A stretch of DNA of 64,000 nt from an uncultured Sphingobacteriales bacterium (GTDB lineage Bacteria; Bacteroidota; Bacteroidia; Chitinophagales; Chitinophagaceae). The notes under the pieces were generated by a model, which was given only the letters and a program-made list of their open reading frames with translations, ran no database searches and was not told where the DNA came from. Of this stretch, positions 1 through 9,280 are shown piece by piece. Within the stretch, counting starts at the first letter, position 1; every line of letters starts with the position of its first letter. The position numbers and the translations under genes are program-made. The stretch lies in NCBI GenBank assembly GCA_937991535.1, contig CALKHN010000051.1, positions 127,494 to 191,493 of the forward strand, written 5' to 3'.

Positions 1-1813
1 AATATCCATTGGCTCCGTACACTTCAAGGTCGTAAGCACCATTGTCTTCCTTTACATCCCATTCATCAGCCAGCGATTTGCCGGCTTCTACAGTATAACG
101 CCGTGGGATAAGCGCTAAATGCTTAAGATCATACACATGGTACACCGCTCCGGCTTTTCCGTCATTGTCAAATACCAGTCTGATCTTATGCTCCTCCTTC
201 AACGCTTCAAAATGAGTATGCAGGCGATAGGGCAGCGCCCTTGAAAAACGGCTTCCCTTTTCCTGGTAAAGGGGGGAGGGCGTTTCCGGAGCCACGGCTT
301 TGGGCAGTAATTTTGAAGCTTCATCAAGCGCTGCATGATTGGCTGTTTCGGGCATTTTGGGAAATGCCGGGTTATTGGGCGTTTCAAAATCAAAAGCGGA
401 TACGAGGTCGCTGCATACTGCACGGTGCCACGGACTGATAGCAGGAATGGTAACGCCAAAACGTTTTTCAATGAACTGTCCTACCGAGGTATGGTCAGCC
501 ACCTGCGAATCTACCCATCCACCTTTGCTCCATGGGGAAATAATATACAGCGGTACACGGGGCCCCAGCCCCCACGGGCGTATATTACCGCTGATGGTAT
601 CTCTTTTGTCGAGATAAACAGGAGCCTCTGCTGATCGCTCTTTGTTTACGGTCTGAAAATACATTCCCGAAAGATCAAGTGTGGATTTACCGGCCAGGGT
701 ACCGTTGGTATTATAAGAAGGCACTGCCGGTGCGGGGAGATGATCGAAGAGCCCATCGTTCTCATCAAAGGTGAGGAAAAAAACGGTTTTGCTCCATGTC
801 TCCGGGTTGGCAGTAATCGCTGAGAGCACAGCGTGGGTGAAGTCGGCCCCGCGGTAAGGACTGGATGGAGCGCCGGGGTGTTCAGAATCAATCTGCCGGG
901 GAAGCACCCAGCTCACCTGAGGCAACCTGTTGTTCCTGGCATCATTGGCAAGGTCTTCAATGGTCCAGTGCCGCATTCCTTTTTCATAAACGGGAGAACC
1001 GGGTTTAGCTGTTCTGAAACTTTCAAATGCCAGGCAGCCGTGCATAGCCCCGGTCCAGTTGTCGTTTGGATCCTGGTAGATGCGCCAGCTGATGCCGGCT
1101 TTTTCGAGCACATCAGGTATGGTGGGCCAGTGGAAGGCATTGCCCTGGTAGGTGTAACCCGGATCGGGCATCTTACCTTTTATCCAGCACCGGAGGTTTA
1201 CAGGTTCCGAATCTTCATCGGTGCAATTAATGCCGGCTGCTCTTTTTTCGGGATTGAAATTACTGCCCGACCAGAAGACGATCCGGTTGGGATCCGTACC
1301 GGTTGCCACGGAGCAGTGATGCGCATCGCTGATGGTGAATGATTCGGCCAATGCATATTGAAACGGAATTTCTTCCCGGGTATAGTAGGCCATGGAGTAG
1401 GGCGTTTTAAACATCGGCCAGAATCCGTACTTTCCCTGGTTCCATGCGGCCTGCATATCGGGAAAGTTGTGGGGAGTACCATTGATGAGGGCGGCATTCG
1501 ACTTCTTTTTGTTGGCGTGGTAAGGCGGTATAATCTTTTTGCCGTCCGACTGAAAGAATGCCCGTTCCCCGCTTTCCAGCGGAATGGGAAAGCGGTCGCC
1601 AAACCCTCTTACACCGCGCATGGCGCCAAAATAATGATCGAAGGAACGGTTTTCCTGCATGAGAATTACAATATGCTTCACATCATGGATGGAACGGCTG
1701 GCATTGTAGGCTTCTACAGCAAGGGCCTTCTGCAGCCATGTTGACCATATAGCAGTAGCGGCGGTAGCTCCTGCCGACATTTTAATGAATTTTCTCCTGT
1801 TAAGACTGGACAT
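1..1813 (-). CDS. Phosphocholine-specific phospholipase C (3' end beyond window)
   Basis: Exported phosphoesterase that probably cleaves phosphatidylcholine or related lipids outside the cytoplasm. The ATG at 1813 starts a Tat signal (NRRKFIK, then a hydrophobic stretch ending near LQKALA). The hallmark ENRSFDHYFG of the PF04185 phosphoesterase/phospholipase C family follows at about residues 54-63, and later FDENDGLFDH near residue 325. A C-terminal beta-domain typical of the non-haemolytic phospholipase C group begins near residue 500 and is still open at base 1, so at least 604 residues are present and the stop lies outside the window. The frame is open throughout. An acid phosphatase of the same fold (AcpA-like) is the main alternative. 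Confidence 0.85.
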   Translation of the reverse strand, partial: MSSLNRRKFIKMSAGATAATAIWSTWLQKALAVEAYNASRSIHDVKHIVILMQENRSFDHYFGAMRGVRGFGDRFPIPLESGERAFFQSDGKKIIPPYHANKKKSNAALINGTPHNFPDMQAAWNQGKYGFWPMFKTPYSMAYYTREEIPFQYALAESFTISDAHHCSVATGTDPNRIVFWSGSNFNPEKRAAGINCTDEDSEPVNLRCWIKGKMPDPGYTYQGNAFHWPTIPDVLEKAGISWRIYQDPNDNWTGAMHGCLAFESFRTAKPGSPVYEKGMRHWTIEDLANDARNNRLPQVSWVLPRQIDSEHPGAPSSPYRGADFTHAVLSAITANPETWSKTVFFLTFDENDGLFDHLPAPAVPSYNTNGTLAGKSTLDLSGMYFQTVNKERSAEAPVYLDKRDTISGNIRPWGLGPRVPLYIISPWSKGGWVDSQVADHTSVGQFIEKRFGVTIPAISPWHRAVCSDLVSAFDFETPNNPAFPKMPETANHAALDEASKLLPKAVAPETPSPLYQEKGSRFSRALPYRLHTHFEALKEEHKIRLVFDNDGKAGAVYHVYDLKHLALIPRRYTVEAGKSLADEWDVKEDNGAYDLEVYGANGY

Positions 1814-1873
1814 GAAGTGATGGATTGATTGGTTGATTGGGGTAAAGCTATGAACTACAAATTATAAATCATA

Positions 1874-2395
1874 TTAAATCAGATTTTGTTGATCGCTGTA
1901 CAACAATAATTCCTCATTGGTTCCGGGATAGTTAACTGTGCCGGTAAACCGGAGCCCAATTTTTTCTAAGAGCCGGATTGATTTTTCATTGTCCTTTGCG
2001 GTTATTGCTGTAATTGTTGAAATGTGCAATTGCTGTTTTGCATAACCCATAGTGGCATCCGCTATTTCCGTAGCATAACCATTGCCGTGATAACCCGGAA
2101 GGAAAGCAAACCCTATATCCGGATTGTCTAAAAAATCCCGGTTAATAATGCCACACATGCCAATCGCTTTGCTATTGTTTTTCAGCTCCACCAGCCATAG
2201 TCCATAGCCATTGTTGATATAACTTTTTAATGGACCATCTTCAAGGTACTGTTTGGCCTGTTCTGTTGTTTTTACATTTCTGTCTCCAATGAACTGGAGC
2301 CACCCCGGGCTGTTCAGCAATTCAATAATGAAGGCGGTATCGCCGGTTGTAAATTGCCTTAGCCGTAGCCTGCCGGTTTCCAGAATATATTTCAT
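1874..2395 (-). CDS. GNAT family N-acetyltransferase (RimJ/RimL-like)
   Basis: 173-residue cytoplasmic acetyltransferase of the Acetyltransf_3 group, which moves the acetyl group of acetyl-CoA onto a protein N-terminus or small amine. The start MKYILETGRLRLRQF is typical of the RimJ/RimL branch. Motif A, the pyrophosphate-binding loop, is PGYHGNGYATEI, and motif B is DNEKSIRLLEKIG. The length matches the family. It lies downstream of and co-directional with nothing obvious, so the substrate cannot be inferred. A small self-standing unit. Confidence 0.85.
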   Translation of the reverse strand: MKYILETGRLRLRQFTTGDTAFIIELLNSPGWLQFIGDRNVKTTEQAKQYLEDGPLKSYINNGYGLWLVELKNNSKAIGMCGIINRDFLDNPDIGFAFLPGYHGNGYATEIADATMGYAKQQLHISTITAITAKDNEKSIRLLEKIGLRFTGTVNYPGTNEELLLYSDQQNLI

Positions 2396-2533
2396 TATAA
2401 TTATAGCTGAGCAAGGTACTGCTACCTATTGCTCATTGTATTGAGGCGTTAATTGTTTTTTATTTCCGATTGTAATTTATAGTTGTAATGACGTAATTGA
2501 TATTACATCACCAACTCATGTGTGGAGATTAAT

Positions 2534-2766
2534 TCACGATGCGGCGATACGACCCTGTCTGCCTGCGAGCACATACATGATAGCGCCTGCAATCCCCAGG
2601 CATATCACTACCGGCAGCTATGCAATTTTTTTATATCACTGCTGAATTTTCCGGTAAGAATTTCAATAATGATTTTGATCCATGCATACAGGAATGCTGC
2701 TCCCGCAAGGATCAGCCACCATTCGGCGCCGCCTGGCATGCTAATGGCAAAGGTTGGTGAAAGCAT
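2534..2766 (-). pseudogene. Frameshifted PLDc_N-like two-helix membrane protein
   Basis: On the minus strand an ATG at 2766 opens MLSPTFAISMPGGAEWWLIL and a first membrane helix, then LTGKFSSDIKK, and stops at TAG after about 52 codons. In the neighbouring frame the sequence resumes after a run of seven A with KIA, a TAG, then LPVVICLGIAGAIMYVLAGR and a TGA at 2534-2536. Helix, short polar loop, second helix and a terminal GR is the pattern of the phospholipase D nuclease N-terminal (PLDc_N) small proteins common in Bacteroidota. One frameshift plus one stop separate the halves, so I call it a decaying gene. Family assignment is by pattern only. Confidence 0.5.
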
Positions 2767-3007
2767 ATGGTATAACTATTTTTCTAAAAACATAGGGTTC
2801 AATACCCATACGTAATGTACACTTTTTCCCTTATTGGATGGTATTATTCTTCATACGGTGGATTAAACTGTACATTGTGAGTGCTTAAACCTTTTTGCGC
2901 TCCTGCTCGGATACGGCCTCATGGGATGGTATATTAACAATTAAAATAAATGTACTAAACAAACCATACAATCAATTGGGACGCCATACAATAAATGGCT
3001 TAATGAA

Positions 3008-4711
3008 TTAAAGCTGAGGGTGCTTTTTCAAGAACTGGTTAATGGCCGTTAATTCAGGTCTTTGCGAAGCAGACGGACTTGTACTCTTTACGATTTGCCT
3101 GTAGTACATGCTGGCTTTTTCTGTGTGTCCTGATTTTTCGGCTGCTAACCCAGCGCCATACAATCCGTTGAAACGGTTTGGATGCTTTTTAAGATTTGTT
3201 TCATAGGCCTCCAGTGCTTTTTCGGAGTTGTTCATTGCCAGGAGCATATCTCCTAATAATTCTCTTGCCGGAATTATCGCGCCCGGCGTTACAGGATGTT
3301 TTTCGGTTTGATCTTCCAGTTCCGCCGCTTCATTCATCAGTATCAGTGCTTTCGGCTCATTTCCTTCTTTATACGCGATCCATGCCTCCGCCGTTTTAAT
3401 TTGTATCTGCACCTGGTTGGCTTTATAATCATCCTGTTGCGCAGCCAGCGTGTCATGCAGCAGATGAAGTTGTTGTAATTCAGATCTGGCGGCATCTAAT
3501 TTGCCGGTGTGAACAGCACCCATCAGTCTCGTAAAATAAATGTTGGCTTTCTGCCATGGAAAATTTTTCCAGGGAAAGTTTACGGGTTGAATTAGCAGGT
3601 TGGCCGCTTCTTCCCAGTTTTTATTTTCAAGTAAGTACCTCGAAGGAATGGCGGCAAAAGCATAGGCTACTTTAAAATTAACAGGAAAAACGGTATCCAT
3701 TGTTTTAAGATAATCCCATTGTTTTTGAGCAAGATCATTTTCTCCTGTTTGGAGGTAGGCATAAACAAGGTAATCCATGCCATGGAGTTCTTCATCCCAA
3801 TGTCCCTTTATACCCGACTCCTCTGCATAACATTTTGCCGCGGCAACAGAAGCCAGGTTGGATTGTATGCATTCATCCCAAAGTCCCAGCATAGTAAACG
3901 TGTGGGAAGGCATATGCAGGGCATGTGCGGAAGAGGGAGCAATAGATGCATATTTTCTTGCTACAGGCAAAGCCAGTGTTGCAAGGTCAGGGTAATCGTA
4001 GGTGTGAATAATATAATGGGCAATGCCGGGGTGGCTGGGTTCATTTGGATACAAGGCTGTGAGAATAGCCCCTGCATTTTTTTGGTTTTTGAATGATTTG
4101 TCGGCAGGGTCAGCGGTAGCATCAAGCGCCAAAGCATAAAAGACCGCTGCCTCTTTATCGTTAGGAAATGCTTTGTACAATTTTTGCATTAGCCGCTCGA
4201 AGTAAGCGCTCCTGGTTTTGTGATCTACTTTTTCCCAACGACTGAAAAAAGATGCAAGCGCGTCAATATAGGCGGTTTCCCTTTCTGTTTTTTGTTGAAT
4301 GGAACCAGCTATTTCAATTGCTTTGGCGCCCTTTTTAAGTTCAGGCACAGATGGCGGAGTCCAAAGCGGGTGGTAATTGCACATGGCTACTCCCCAGTAG
4401 GCCATTGCACAAGCTGGCTCTTTCTCAATGATTCCGGCAAAAACTTTTTCCGCCTCATCATACTCAAATGAATGCAGCAACGCTATGCCCAGGTTAAAAT
4501 CCTTTTTAATATATTCATTGCCTGAAAACGCAAACTCAACCTGGCCAAACTGTTTGCCAGGCTGTGCACAGGAAATAACCGCTCCTTTTTTGAGGTTTAA
4601 TTCATTGATGGCATTTTTTGAGGGAATCGGATTGCGTTCTCTGCACGACAGAAAAATCACGCAGAGAAAAATCAAAATAAGAAAACCTGTTTCGAACAAT
4701 AGCTTTTTCAT
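3008..4711 (-). CDS. Tetratricopeptide-repeat lipoprotein
   Basis: 567 residues. The N-terminus MKKLLFETGF...FLSC is a lipoprotein signal peptide, so the mature protein is anchored in the cell envelope. The body is alpha-helical with TPR-like units (for example YDEAEKVFAGIIEKEPACAM near residue 85, and AGLAAEKSGHTEKASMYYRQ near residue 530). The central HALHMPSHTFTMLGLWDECI is a strongly conserved signature of a family of TPR proteins seen in many bacteria; its function is unknown to me. No catalytic residues can be pointed to. Scaffolding or partner binding is only an inference. Confidence 0.8.
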   Translation of the reverse strand: MKKLLFETGFLILIFLCVIFLSCRERNPIPSKNAINELNLKKGAVISCAQPGKQFGQVEFAFSGNEYIKKDFNLGIALLHSFEYDEAEKVFAGIIEKEPACAMAYWGVAMCNYHPLWTPPSVPELKKGAKAIEIAGSIQQKTERETAYIDALASFFSRWEKVDHKTRSAYFERLMQKLYKAFPNDKEAAVFYALALDATADPADKSFKNQKNAGAILTALYPNEPSHPGIAHYIIHTYDYPDLATLALPVARKYASIAPSSAHALHMPSHTFTMLGLWDECIQSNLASVAAAKCYAEESGIKGHWDEELHGMDYLVYAYLQTGENDLAQKQWDYLKTMDTVFPVNFKVAYAFAAIPSRYLLENKNWEEAANLLIQPVNFPWKNFPWQKANIYFTRLMGAVHTGKLDAARSELQQLHLLHDTLAAQQDDYKANQVQIQIKTAEAWIAYKEGNEPKALILMNEAAELEDQTEKHPVTPGAIIPARELLGDMLLAMNNSEKALEAYETNLKKHPNRFNGLYGAGLAAEKSGHTEKASMYYRQIVKSTSPSASQRPELTAINQFLKKHPQL

Positions 4712-5052
4712 AAGCCCGAATTATTGTTCACGTAGTCATGTACATCCTTAACAGGGGAGGAGGACGGAATTGTGCTGGGTTGGGTAGGGACTGGGCCTGC
4801 TAATACAGCAATATAAAGAAACAACATTTTCTTATCAATACCAAGTAGCATATAGCAGAAAGTACCGGGCATTTTGTGTTTACGCCCGGCACTCAACGGC
4901 GGGAAAGCCTAAGTGAAATCACGTGGTCCTTCGCCGGGGGCGTTCCCCGGTAGTGGAAATCTGGAACCATTGCACCACATTGGCAATCATCTGCGGAATA
5001 GTTAAAATATACCGGCTTCCCGCTTTGTAAAATAGTATACATATCTGCGAAG
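4712..5052. other. Intergenic gap between nhaA and the TPR gene
   Basis: 341 bases without a convincing gene. Contains a short GC-rich hairpin CCGGGG-gcgtt-CCCCGG near 4936-4952, which has no following T-run in either direction and so is not a clear intrinsic terminator. Short open frames on the minus strand (a 62-codon one starts at 4896) have no recognisable domain. No RNA gene was recognised. Confidence 0.4.
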
Positions 5053-6411
5053 TCAGAAATGTTGTTCTTTTACCGGCTTCTTAATCCCTTTAATTATGAA
5101 GAACCCTGTAAAACCACCAATCACCGAAGCTATGATAATACCGATCTTGGCTTGTGCAATATATAGGCTTCCCACCTCTCCCAACGGGCTAAAAGCAAGT
5201 TCGTTAATAAACAACGACATGGTAAAACCAATAGCCGCGATAAATCCCATACCCAGTAAATGCTTATAGGTTACACCTTCAGGGGATGGTACCCATTTTA
5301 ACTTTATCAACAGCGAAGACAAGCCAAAAATCCCTATCATTTTACCTATCAAAAGTCCCAATGCAACCCCTGTAGCTACCGCACTGGTTGCCTGCTCCAC
5401 GAAATTACCGCTAAAGCTAACTCCGGCGTTAGCCAGCGCAAAAACAGGCATCACCACAAAAGCTACGATCGGGTGCATGTCGTGTTCTAATTTTTGCAGC
5501 GGTGTCATCGCCTTTTTGGTCAATGTTTCCATATCATCTAAAATATGCAGTTGTTCTGAAGTTAATGTAGGAACGCTATGATCAGGATCTGCAGCTTTAA
5601 ATTTTTCGATATAAGCTTTCATCTTACTGATAAAAGAAGTTTCGTTGATTTTAACCGTTGCAGGGATGGTAAAAGCTGCCAGAATAGCGGCTATTGTAGC
5701 ATGAACGCCCGATAGTAAGAAGAACAGCCACACACCTCCGATGCCTATAAGCCCGTAGTAGAAGGTATTCCTTACGCCCAAAAAATTAGAAATAAATAAA
5801 ACAGCCAGGAAAGCAACCCCAATTCCCAGGTTCACCAATGAAATTTCTGCCGTATAAAAAAGAGCAATAACCAAAACAGAGCCCAGGTCGTCAATAATAG
5901 CAAAAGCCGTTAAAAATATTTTTAATGGTCCCGGTACCTTGTCGCCCAGGAGGTATAAAATGCCGAGCGCAAACGCCAGGTCGGTAGCCATGGGAATACC
6001 CCATCCGCTGATGGTTGGCAGTCCACCGTTAAAAAAGGTGTAAATGAGTGCAGGAAAAATCATGCCGCCGATGCCGGCAACAATAGGTAAAATAGCGTTT
6101 TTGGGGTTGGAAAGTTCCCCGGCTACAATTTCTCTTTTTAATTCCAGCCCGATCACGAAAAAGAAAACAGCCATCAGCCCGTCATTGATCCAATGATGAA
6201 GCGACTTGCTTAAATGAAAGTGATCATTAAGTCCGAATGAAATTCTATACTCCCATAACTGATGATACCTGTGCGCCCAGGGTGAGTTTGCCATAAAAAT
6301 CGCAACAACGGCCGAAATGATTAACACCACCCCTCCTGTAGATGATTTGCTTATAAAAGCGTTAACGGGATTTATGATCCATTTGTCTACAGGCGTTGTT
6401 TTAATTCCCAT
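5053..6411 (-). CDS. nhaA: Na+/H+ antiporter NhaA
   Basis: 452-residue inner-membrane antiporter that expels Na+ in exchange for protons, for pH and salt homeostasis. The N-terminal PVDKWIINPVNAFI, the MATDLAFALGILYLLGDKVP block and the AFAIIDDLGSVLVIALFYT helix with the adjacent Asp pair (the Na+/H+ binding site in E. coli NhaA) are all present. About twelve membrane helices can be traced. A hydrophilic loop of roughly 60 residues (about 265-325) makes it longer than the E. coli protein; this is common in Bacteroidota homologues. The ATG at 6411 sits just downstream of a good -7 box. Confidence 0.96.
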   Translation of the reverse strand: MGIKTTPVDKWIINPVNAFISKSSTGGVVLIISAVVAIFMANSPWAHRYHQLWEYRISFGLNDHFHLSKSLHHWINDGLMAVFFFVIGLELKREIVAGELSNPKNAILPIVAGIGGMIFPALIYTFFNGGLPTISGWGIPMATDLAFALGILYLLGDKVPGPLKIFLTAFAIIDDLGSVLVIALFYTAEISLVNLGIGVAFLAVLFISNFLGVRNTFYYGLIGIGGVWLFFLLSGVHATIAAILAAFTIPATVKINETSFISKMKAYIEKFKAADPDHSVPTLTSEQLHILDDMETLTKKAMTPLQKLEHDMHPIVAFVVMPVFALANAGVSFSGNFVEQATSAVATGVALGLLIGKMIGIFGLSSLLIKLKWVPSPEGVTYKHLLGMGFIAAIGFTMSLFINELAFSPLGEVGSLYIAQAKIGIIIASVIGGFTGFFIIKGIKKPVKEQHF

Positions 6412-6428
6412 TTGTTGCTATTAGCCTG

Positions 6429-6436
6429 CAAATATA
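6429..6436 (-). promoter_or_regulatory. Probable -7 box for nhaA
   Basis: On the minus strand the bases read TATATTTG, a perfect match to the Bacteroidota -7 consensus TAnnTTTG, 17 bases before the nhaA ATG. No convincing -33 TTG box lies at the usual spacing. The rightward gene at 6505 shares this 93-base divergent region. Confidence 0.45.
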
Positions 6437-6504
6437 ATGCTGTCAAATCTTATCTTCTTTGTTTGATCTTTTTCAGTATCTTGATTGCCAAAAAATTGTA
6501 TTGC

Positions 6505-7866
6505 ATGCTACAAAGAAAAATTACTTTACAGGAAGCGGAGATACCAACGCATTGGTATAATATTATGGCCGACATGCCCAATAAACCGTTACCGCCTCTG
6601 CACCCCGGAACACAGCAACCCATTGGCCCTGAAGATTTGGCTCCGTTGTTCCCGATGGAATTGATTAAGCAGGAAGTGAGCGCCGAAAAGTGGATAGAAA
6701 TTCCTGATGAAGTAAGAAACCTGTATTCCCTCTGGCGGCCTACTCCTATGTTCAGGGCATATAACCTTGAAAAAGCGCTGGGCACAAAATCTAAAATTTA
6801 CTACAAGTATGAAGGTGGTAGCCCTGCGGGTTCACACAAGCCCAATACAGCCATTCCGCAGGCTTATTATAATAGGAAGGAAGGTGTAAAGAAGATCGCA
6901 ACAGAAACAGGCGCCGGTCAGTGGGGCAGCGCATTGAGTTTTGCCTGTAAACTACTGGGAATAGAATGTGAAGTATTTATGGTAAGAGTGAGTTATGACG
7001 GAAAGCCTTACCGGAAAATTATGATGAACACCTGGGGAGCAACAGTACACGCTTCGCCCAGCAATTTAACCAACGCCGGAAGAAGCATACTGGAAAAAGA
7101 CGCCAACTCGCCCGGTAGCCTGGGAATTGCTATTTCTGAAGCTGTAGAAGTGGCCGCCACGCATGACGACACCAAATATTCTTTGGGCAGCGTATTGAAT
7201 CATGTATTAATGCACCAAACCATTATAGGGCTGGAATCATTGAAACAAATGGAAAAGGCAGGCGATTATCCTGATATTGTGGTGGCGCCTTTTGGTGGCG
7301 GATCAAATTTCGCGGGTATAGCATTTCCTTTCCTGCAAAATAATTTAACCGGCGGAAAAAAGATAAGAGCCATTGCAGTGGAACCTACTTCCTGCCCCAA
7401 ATTAACGCGTGGTGTTTTCCGTTACGATTTTGGTGATACCGTTGGTATGACGCCACTAATTCCAATGTACACTTTGGGACATAATTTCATTCCATCGCCT
7501 ATTCACGCGGGAGGCTTGCGGTATCATGGAGCAGGCGCCATTGTTAGCCAGTTATTGAAAGATGATATTATTGAAGCCGTTGCCATTAACCAAACGGAAT
7601 GTTTTGATGCGGGTTTATTGTTCTCCGGTGCTGAAGGCATTATTCCTGCACCTGAAGCTACCCACGCCATTGCGGAAGTAATACGACAGGCCAAACGGGC
7701 AGATGAAGAAGGAATCTCCAAAACAATCCTGTTTAACCTGTGTGGTCATGGTCATTTTGATTTGAGTGCTTACGAGCAATACCTGAGCGGTAAATTGGTG
7801 GATTATGAAGTATCACAGGCGGATATCAATGCATCTTTAGCAGAGCTGAACACACCTGCTATTTAG
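6505..7866 (+). CDS. trpB: Tryptophan synthase beta chain-like protein (TrpB2 type)
   Basis: PLP enzyme predicted to condense indole and serine to tryptophan. The frame opens at 6412, but the family N-terminus begins at MLQRKITLQEAEIP (ATG 6505), giving 453 residues; the extra 31 residues upstream look like untranslated sequence overlapping the nhaA promoter. Visible: the PLP lysine in GSHKPNTA, the ATETGAGQWGSALSFA block and the phosphate-binding GGGSNFAG. The long N-terminus with WRPTPMFRAYNLEKAL and a length above 430 are features of TrpB2 rather than TrpB1. No trpA or other trp gene is nearby, as is usual for TrpB2, which can salvage indole alone. Confidence 0.92.
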   Translation: MLQRKITLQEAEIPTHWYNIMADMPNKPLPPLHPGTQQPIGPEDLAPLFPMELIKQEVSAEKWIEIPDEVRNLYSLWRPTPMFRAYNLEKALGTKSKIYYKYEGGSPAGSHKPNTAIPQAYYNRKEGVKKIATETGAGQWGSALSFACKLLGIECEVFMVRVSYDGKPYRKIMMNTWGATVHASPSNLTNAGRSILEKDANSPGSLGIAISEAVEVAATHDDTKYSLGSVLNHVLMHQTIIGLESLKQMEKAGDYPDIVVAPFGGGSNFAGIAFPFLQNNLTGGKKIRAIAVEPTSCPKLTRGVFRYDFGDTVGMTPLIPMYTLGHNFIPSPIHAGGLRYHGAGAIVSQLLKDDIIEAVAINQTECFDAGLLFSGAEGIIPAPEATHAIAEVIRQAKRADEEGISKTILFNLCGHGHFDLSAYEQYLSGKLVDYEVSQADINASLAELNTPAI

Positions 7867-8233
7867 TCCTCCTTAAAAGTTGGGACGATCCCGCTTTGAG
7901 CGGGACGACCATTTCGCTGAGACAATATGAGCTACGGTATGTGCAGTAAAATAAAAAAGGTAGTCTCAAAACCCAATAAGTCAGCAGCTTTAAACTTCCT
8001 GGACGGCCTACTAATCTTGTAAAACGGATTTATGATATCCAATAACTTTAATAACACCAACAGCAGGCTGTTATACCTTTTACTGTTCCCGAAAAGATGG
8101 AAGAGGTTTTGAGTGTCTACAATTAAATAATAAAAATTTCATAAGCATTGGCCCAATTTTTCTACAGTGGACTTTTTCTGTGTGGTATTCGGGGAGCTAA
8201 ATTATTACTATATTGGGTCTTAACCCCTAATCT
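7867..8233. other. Intergenic gap with palindrome and weak inverted repeat
   Basis: 367 bases with no gene. A 17-base palindrome (7889-7905) is listed separately. A weak inverted repeat pairs GTAGTCTCAAAACC near 7962 with the complement of GGTTTTGAGTGTCTAC near 8105-8121, so about 160 bases may be the remains of a small mobile element. Nothing else was recognised. Confidence 0.35.
7889..7905. repeat. 17-base palindrome TCCCGCTTTGAGCGGGA
   Basis: Inverted repeat TCCCGCT-ttg-AGCGGGA just after the trpB stop, followed by CGACC and not by a T-run, so it is a poor terminator. An almost identical palindrome, with CGGGACG continuing after it, occurs at 9319-9335 inside the tRNA relic. The flanking GTTGGGACGA also resembles the 3' end of the tRNA-Pro gene at 8945. 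Confidence 0.6.
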
Positions 8234-8695
8234 ATGTCCGATAATACTGTTTCAATTTTAGCCTTTACATTTCTCAGTTTACTTGGAGTACTTTCCATAT
8301 CAAGAGAAATCTGGCCTCTATATTTTATAAAAAAGGTAAAAGGACAAAAGAACAGAACAAAAATTCGCCCATTTTACATTATTTCCTTTTTCAGTTTATT
8401 AGGAGGGGCTCTCGGCTTCGGATTGTGGAATAACGCCAATCAAAATAATACTCAAGATTTATTACAAGGAACCTTAGACACCAGCGTTGCCCAAGGAAAG
8501 CTTCTTCAAAATGATATCCGTTCACTTAGAGATTCCTTAAATCAATTTGTTAAGGTCGACAGTAGTAATGTCTTCGTTAAAAATGGGGGAACATATGTAA
8601 ATGTTAAAGCAAACCAAATAGGGTTCCAGTTCAGTGATGTACATAATTCGAATATAGAAAATAACAATGCGATTTTTAAAGATACTTCTAAATAA
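8234..8695 (+). CDS. Small membrane protein of unknown function
   Basis: 153 residues, not recognised. Two hydrophobic helices (about residues 5-23 and 50-68) are separated by a basic cytoplasmic-type loop (KKVKGQKNRTKIR), followed by a hydrophilic tail. The tail has coiled-coil character around residues 85-105 (LLQNDIRSLRDSLNQFV) and then Asn-rich beta-like sequence (VFVKNGGTYVNVKANQIGF). The base composition is visibly more AT-rich than the neighbouring genes, suggesting it may have been acquired. It stands alone between the TrpB gene and the tRNA region. Confidence 0.6.
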   Translation: MSDNTVSILAFTFLSLLGVLSISREIWPLYFIKKVKGQKNRTKIRPFYIISFFSLLGGALGFGLWNNANQNNTQDLLQGTLDTSVAQGKLLQNDIRSLRDSLNQFVKVDSSNVFVKNGGTYVNVKANQIGFQFSDVHNSNIENNNAIFKDTSK

Positions 8696-8944
8696 CACTT
8701 TTACTCATGCTTATGCCTCTTAAGCAGGTGTGGGATGTTCCGGTTGGCAACGTATCGAAAGTTATTCAGGCTGCCTGCCTATTATGTAGAATCCTCCCGA
8801 TCCCCTTTTTTGATCTTGCCATTGGGGAGTATTTCAACGAATTTAGATTAGGAGAGATTTAATAAATTACCTTTTTATCTGCTATCCTTTTTCAAACAAA
8901 AAACCGCAAACCCAATATAGTAAAGGATTTACGGTTCTTGAAAG

Positions 8945-9018
8945 TCGGGACGACTAGATTCGAACTAGCGACCCCTTGCACCCCATGCAAGTGCGCTACC
9001 GGGCTGCGCTACGTCCCG
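8945..9018 (-). tRNA. tRNA-Pro (anticodon GGG)
   Basis: 74 bases on the minus strand fold into a full cloverleaf: acceptor CGGGACG/CGTCCCG plus discriminator A, D arm GCGC...GCGC with the AGCCCGGTA loop, anticodon stem CTTGC/GCAAG with loop ATGGGGT (anticodon GGG, reading CCC/CCU), variable GGGTC-type bases and a T arm with TTCGAAT. No CCA is encoded. A broken partial copy lies about 260 bases downstream in window coordinates. Confidence 0.95.
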
Positions 9019-9280
9019 AACACTATGCAGGATTATCCTGCAAGTATCTTTTGATACCCCTTTTTTTAATTTTCATCTCTAACCGTACGGCCTCACTTCT
9101 GTTGCTGCACCGGAAGGATATAATTAATATTCATGGGATACCTTTCGATGTAAAATTTGATCTCCCTGCATTATGCTGGTTAATTCTTTTCTCAACATTT
9201 CCCGTGCTACCAGCATAATACTTCTCTAAAGAACTACGGTATATAATATATACCCAAAACATGGTCTATATGGTTTAGCA

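Noticed and set aside
833..1342. 169-codon frame on the plus strand
   Set aside because: It lies opposite the phospholipase C gene, whose minus-strand frame is continuous with family motifs; the plus frame has no domain.
4708..4896. 62-codon minus-strand frame before the TPR gene
   Set aside because: It overlaps the TPR gene start and shows no domain or convincing ribosome site.
6412..6504. Upstream extension of the TrpB2 gene
   Set aside because: The 31 extra residues are not family-like and cover the divergent promoter region.
7889..7905. Terminator for trpB
   Set aside because: The hairpin lacks a T-run, and the same palindrome occurs in the tRNA relic.
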